Origin: Budorcas taxicolor
Lineage: Eukaryota > Chordata > Mammalia > Artiodactyla > Bovidae
Assembly (NCBI RefSeq): GCF_023091745.1
Contig: NC_068912.1
Span: 72,031,067-72,095,066 of the forward strand
DNA length: 64,000 nucleotides
Direction: 5' to 3'
The translations under genes were made by a program, and so were the position numbers. Of this stretch, positions 59,152-64,000 are shown one piece after another; position 1 is the stretch's first letter; each line of letters opens with the position of its first letter. Below the pieces are notes generated by a model, which was not told where the DNA came from, made no database searches, and saw only the letters and a program-made list of their open reading frames with translations.

Positions 59152-59574
59152 ATGAAACTAGATCACTAACACCATACACAAAAATAAACTCAAAATGGAT
59201 TAAAGATATAAATGTAAGACCAGAAACTATAAAACTCCTAGAGGAGAATATAGGCAAAACACTCTCCGACATAAATCACAGCAGGATCCTCTATGATCCA
59301 CCTCCCAGAATACTGGAAATAAAAGCAAAAATAAACAAATGGAATCTAATTAAAATTAAAAGCTTCTGCACAACAAAGGAAGCTATAAGCAAGGTGAAAA
59401 GGCAGCCTTCTGAATGGGAGAAAATAATAGCAAATGAAGCAACTGACAAAGAACTAATCTCAAAAATATACAAGCAACTTATGCAGCTCAATTCCAGAAA
59501 AATAAATGACCCAATCAAAAAATGGGCCATAGAACTAAATAGACATTTCTCCAAAGAAGACATACAGATGGCTA
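59152..59574 (+). mobile_element. L1 with 5' inversion, inverted 5' part
   Basis: Plus-strand L1 ORF2, open over nearly its whole length (frame 59133-59642): KINSKWIKDINVRPETIKLL, KTLSDINHSRILYDPPPRIL, RQPSEWEKIIANEATDKELI and NRHFSKEDIQMA, stopping at 59574. Together with 58235-59150 it forms a 1.3-kb L1 end whose 5' part is flipped. Both halves share about eight bases (ATGGCTA) at the breakpoint. T-rich flanks prevent a firm TSD call. Confidence 0.9.
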
Positions 59575-59575
59575 T

Positions 59576-61060
59576 TATTTTCTCTCAATCAGAATCTATA
59601 GGCCAATCTTTTGATTCCTTAATTTGTTACATGAAAATCTAGACCCTAAACATATCTCTTTTTTTCTCTATGACCTCCAAACTTCTGATGACTGTTATTT
59701 TTAACATTTAAAACATAGTAATCAATAAGTTTGCTTCCACAGTCATAATTAAGTCTATAATTTATAGCAATATTTATAATGAGCCTTTTCCTTTTATGTG
59801 AAAAGAGCTGACATATATCAAGTACAGTGCTACCTAATAGGTGGCTGTGTTTGCCTTTTAACTCTCCCATCACTTTTTCCAACCAGTCTGTATGATCACG
59901 ATACCAGAGTTTACAGAAATAAATGAATGTGTACGTGTTTTATTTTGGAGACCTAGAGTCCTTACACCCCAAACTGAACATGTAGATTCAATATTGTGTT
60001 AAAAAATTTCTCAAAAGAGAAACATTTTTGAGTATTTGCACATTTCTTTGGTTTAAATACTTATTACTGTGGTAGGTTCCTCAAGCTACCAACTTAATAT
60101 CAGAGAATGTATAGTTGGGAAGAGATACAGTGAATCTGCTCCTTGTAGTCAATATAAGCTGCCTCTCAGATACCACTGAGGAGACTAAAACAAAACAAAA
60201 CTTAGATAATCGAGAAGCCCAAAAAGAAGAGATGCTGGCCTCGTGCTTTCCAGCTGGATGTTTGACGAATCATTAGAAGAGAAATAAAAGTGTGTGAAAG
60301 TATTCCAAAAAAAAAAAAAAACTGGCATGTATCCTTTTTAATCTGAAGTGCACATGAACATAGACATTGCTGTCTTCCTGAATCATTCTGGCCATAAATT
60401 TAGGAAAGGAGAGTGAACGGTAATGATACATTTAGCAGTCCTTATATCTTATTCATTACATTATATGTTCTCAATTCTAAGTTGAGTCAGAGATGGTTCT
60501 ACTGGCCTTAATAGAATCTAATCAAGAGTGTTGTTCAAGGGGAAACTGCAGGAAAAAACAGTTTTCTCCTATGCTCTTATGGTCCTTGGCATGTCTGAAA
60601 ATTAAACTGACTAAAACAGATGAACAGAAAAAAAAGAGTACACATTTTTAGCATAAGTTTTACATGATGAAATATCTCCTAAGGAAATGAATATAAAAAG
60701 AAAAACTGGTTAATCCTGTGTGTTTTTATGTTAGGTTTGATGAGAAAATCACAGAAAAATATGATTCTACCAAGAGCAAGAGTTAAGTCTGCTAAACTGA
60801 TGAAAACTTAGCAAGGCCTGTTCATTTGGATATTCCTCAATGTTCAGCTATCTTGAGATTAAGGATGATTATTTCCTTGGGTATAGAGAGGGTAACTCTT
60901 GCATAAAGGTTTCATGATATGCTTCAGGGGAAAAGGACAGAAGAAGGTCAATGAAAGAACTTCCTGTTTATTCCATTCAAGCTCCTACAACTTAAAATAC
61001 TGAATATGCCAGAGTGGATATTTGGGAGTAGAATGTGCTGAACACCATTAGCTGCCTAGT
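59576..61060. other. Unassigned intergenic DNA with a poly-A signature
   Basis: No repeat family recognised. AATAAA at 60283-60288 is followed 18 bases later by a 15-A run (60307-60321), as at the 3' end of a reverse-transcribed polyadenylated RNA. I could not identify a parent transcript, and no TSD is evident. Confidence 0.45.
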
Positions 61061-61066
61061 AGGCTT

Positions 61067-61416
61067 TGGAGAAGACTCTTGAGAGTCCCTTGGACTGCAA
61101 GGAGATCCAACCAGTCCACTCTGAAGGAGATCAACCCTGGGATTTCTTTGGAAGGAATGATGCTAAAGCTGAAGCTCCAGTACTTTGGACACCTCATGTG
61201 AAGAGTTGACTCATTGGAAAAGACTCTGATGCTGGGAAGGATTGCGGGCAGGAGGAGAAGGGGACGACAGAGGATGAGTTGCTGGATGGCATCACAGACT
61301 CAATGGACATGAGTCTGAGTGAAATCCAGGAGATGGTGATGGACAGGGAGGCCTGGCGTGCTGCCATTCATGGGGTCGCAAAGAGTCGGACACTACTGAG
61401 CGACTGAACTGAACTG
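61067..61416 (+). mobile_element. BovB copy 22, short and young
   Basis: Plus-strand BovB of 350 bp: from GGAGAAGACTCTTGAGAGTC (LRVPW codons) through a near-consensus C-terminus to GAGCGACTGAACTGAACTGA. AGGCTT at 61061-61066 and 61417-61422 is a short possible TSD. A one-base loss at about 61280 (RMRWLD codons) breaks the frame. Younger residue set, although GKDCGQEEK replaces GGIGGRRR locally. Confidence 0.94.
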
Positions 61417-61422
61417 AGGCTT

Positions 61423-62864
61423 AGGGAAATTTAGCAAGAATAGGATAGTGAGTATAAAATCAGGAGGAGGGTCTGAGACAACTATGGAGAACATCACACT
61501 CAGATGGGAAATCAGTGTAGTACTTAGGTCAAGCTTTGAAAGTACTCTCACATTTGTGCTCCATACAAAAAAAAAATGGCATTGGGCTACTTCCATCATT
61601 CCAGTCATCATAAAGGAGGATTCAATGAAGATAAATTTCCAAGAAGCTGGCCTCCAGGCTTCATTAGGAAAACTTTGACAAATATTTACAACTGACCATG
61701 AGGACTGAAAATGTAACCCTTATTCTATGCAGCAATAGACCTACTGAAAATTAGAGGTATGATGAGACATTGGAGGAGATTTAGAAGTCTCTGATAAATA
61801 CTCTTACTTGTTCCTTCCTATCTCCAAGATTTTCAGGTCAAATATATTTTGTTTATTGCTAAGGTCCTTCCATAAACAGTTAACCATATATTCCCAGTCT
61901 ACAATCTTGGACCAGAAAATGTAATGGCAATCTTGATAATCACTGAAGGTACAGCATCAATAATACTCACTAAAAATTAGTGAGGACTTGCCTAATGAAT
62001 AAAGGAATGATTAGAACTGAAATCAACTAATAAATAAAAGGCATTAAGTAAATATTAGTTCCTTTTTGTACTTCTTCTTATAGCAAAGTCAAATAGCAAT
62101 TTCTATATACATTTAAAACAGGACATAACCATCTGTTTTTCACAAATACTACATGTATTAAATTATATATGCATTTATTAAAATGTGAATTCCATTTAAT
62201 TAAGTTTAGATATTTTGTTAACTGAGTCATTAATTTCAATATTCTTTAAAATTCATTATTTTAACTACTTTCTTCTCTGATATCCTTATATGGATTCATA
62301 AAAATAAAAATTATAAGTGAATGCATTATTTGATGTTTATCTAGATATTGCTTATCAATCACAATAGATGCAGTTTTCAGGTCAAATAAACAAAAGCAAT
62401 GACAACTAGCAATCAAAGCAATAAATGGAAGTCCAGTAATTATAATGTTTTCCATAAACTTTAACTCACAGTTAGATAGTCATGTGATATGGACAATATC
62501 AAGACTAGAAAGATGTTACCATTATACCAAAGAGTTATTTAATTCCAAAGATTACTGGTGACTGAAATTAAAAAAAGAAACAAATAAAAAACAGTTCTAA
62601 GCCACCATGTTTGCTACATTATTTAAAAGATATGCCACTTAGATTAGAATCAAGAAACATTTGTGCTTGCAAAATACAGATAAAGTCATTCATAGTCTAA
62701 TTAAACCTATAGTTTGAATGTGTACAGAAAAACTCCCAGATACTAAAATTAACACAAAATAATTTTTACACATTTTTGAACATGATAAATGATTTGACTG
62801 TTTTAGAATTATCAGTGCCCGAGAGTATGGATTCTAGTACTAGCCAAATCCAATTTTTGTAAAT
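61423..62864. other. Unassigned AT-rich intergenic DNA
   Basis: No gene or repeat family recognised. Confidence 0.45.
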
Positions 62865-62960
62865 TCAACTTTGTTGTGGTATAATTGACATACACTACAA
62901 TTCATTGATCTTAAGTTCTCAAATCAATGAATTTTTACAAATATGTGTATTTATGTAATT
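62865..62960. mobile_element. Possible old L1 3' UTR scrap
   Basis: TTGTTGTGGTATAATTGACA followed by TACACTACAATTCATTGAT resembles a sequence common in old mammalian L1 3' ends. It is short and diverged; BovB copy 23 follows immediately. Confidence 0.35.
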
Positions 62961-62963
62961 ACC

Positions 62964-63960
62964 TTCAGTTCAGTTCAGTTTCTCAGTCGTGTCCGACTCT
63001 TTGTGACCCCATGAATCGCAGCACGCCAGGCCTCCCTGTCCATCATCAACTCCTGGAGTTCACTCAGACTCACGTCCTTCGAGTCCTTGATACCATCCAG
63101 CCATCTCATCCTCTGTCGTCCCCTTCTCCTCCTGCCCCCAATCCTTCCCAGCATCAGAGTCTTTTCCAATGAGTCAACTCTTCGCATGAGGCAGCCGAAG
63201 CACTGGAGTTTCAGCTTTAGCATCATTCCTTCCAAAGAAATCCCAGGGTTGATCTCCTTCAGAATGGACTGGTTGGATCTGCTTGCAGTCCAAGGGACTC
63301 TCAAGAGTCGTTTCCAACACCACATTTCAAAAGCATCAATTCTTCAGCACTCAGCCCTCTTCAGAGTCCAACTCTCACATCCATACATGACTACTGGAAA
63401 AACCATAGCCTTGACTAGATGGACCTAGTTGGCAAAGTAATGTCTCTGCTTTTGAATATGCTATCTAGGTTGATCATAAGTTTTCTTCCAAGGAGTAAGC
63501 GTCTTTTAATTTCATGGCTTCAGTCACAATCTGCAGTGATTTTGGAGCCCCCAAAAATAAAGTCTGACACTGTTTCCACTGTTTCCCCATCTATTTCCCA
63601 TGAAGTGATGGGACCAGATGCCATGATCTTCATTTTCTGAATGTTAAGCTTTAAGCCAACTTTTTCACTCTCCTCTTTCACTTTCATCAAGAGGCGCTTT
63701 AGCTCGTCTTCACTTTCTGCCATAAGGGTGGTGTCATCTGCATATCTGAGGTTATTGATATTTCTCCTGGCAATCTTGATTCCAGCTTGTGTTTTTTCCA
63801 GTCCAGCGTTTCTCACGATGTACTCTGCACATAAGTTAAATAAGCAAGGTGACAATATACAGCCTTGACGCACTCCTTTTCCTATTTGGAACCAGTCTGT
63901 TGTTCCGTGTCCAGTTCTAACATACAGATTTCTCAAGAGGCAGGTCAGGTGGTCTGGTAT
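62964..63960 (-). mobile_element. BovB copy 23, well preserved
   Basis: Minus-strand BovB of about 1.0 kb with a short (TTCAG)n tail. Frame 63520-63966 (148 codons) gives DWFQIGKGVRQGCILSPCLF and NNLRYADDTTLMAESEDELK (YADD intact); frame 62975-63325 (116 codons) the end, from MWCWKRLLRVPWTASRSNQS to KSRTRLRN. A deletion of about 22 bp at 63919 removes the AGQEA codons, and a base loss at about 63426 breaks the middle. Truncation falls at IPDHLT. Younger residue set. Confidence 0.95.
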
Positions 63961-64000
63961 TAGCAATTGACGTATAGAACATTTGTATCAGTTTCCTAGT

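Noticed and set aside
2703..63960. BovB presence as evidence of recent horizontal transfer into this window
   Set aside because: BovB did spread between vertebrate lineages, but in ruminants it is ancestral and abundant; nothing here indicates a new transfer.

Overview
This window looks like intergenic nuclear DNA of a ruminant (Bovidae or a close pecoran relative). The evidence is the repeat content: many copies of the RTE-type LINE BovB with its (TTCAG)n/(CTGAA)n tail, Bov-tA and Bov-A2 SINEs (BovB-derived and specific to ruminants), one cetartiodactyl tRNA-derived SINE of CHR type, and artiodactyl L1. I found no host protein-coding gene, no tRNA or rRNA, and no CRISPR or prokaryotic feature. 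Every long reading frame I could interpret is a broken piece of BovB or L1 coding sequence.

Layout. 1-2.7 kb is AT-rich sequence I cannot assign. 2.7-10.6 kb is a stack of a plus-strand BovB, old L1 pieces split by BovB and SINEs, and a Bov-tA. 11.75-12.6 kb is a single BovB. 13.55-19.96 kb is an almost unbroken 6.4-kb BovB cluster of four copies, one nested inside another. 20.3-30.1 kb alternates L1 3' ends, BovB copies and an old L1 ORF2 carrying two BovB pieces. 30.1-42.7 kb is more sparsely filled: BovB copies at 32.6, 34.5, 35.8, 37.3 and 39.9 kb, a DNA-transposon relic at 33.8 kb, one CHR SINE and small L1 scraps. 43.3-56.0 kb is one nearly complete L1 (5' leader, ORF1, ORF2, poly-A) split by two insertions: a full-length but 5'-inverted BovB (46.5-50.0 kb) and a BovB/L1/BovB composite (50.16-53.69 kb). 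56.0-64 kb has another L1 ORF2, a Bov-A2 SINE, a 5'-inverted L1 and two BovB copies.

I count 23 BovB segments covering roughly 25 kb, about 40 % of the window. They fall into two groups by shared residues near the C-terminus: an older-looking one with LGKIEG, and a younger-looking one with PGISLEGMM and GGIGGRRRRG. Where nesting can be read, the second type lies inside older sequence. No copy looks able to move by itself: all are 5'-truncated, inverted, frameshifted or carry stops.

The best observations concern retrotransposition mechanism rather than a new system: two clear twin-priming (5'-inversion) events, one in BovB and one in L1; several exact target-site duplications, one of 27 bp; a BovB-L1 chimeric reading frame; and a T/G homopolymer boundary that shifts between BovB copies. 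Consensus comparisons were made from memory of the families, so subfamily names and exact ends should be checked with RepeatMasker.
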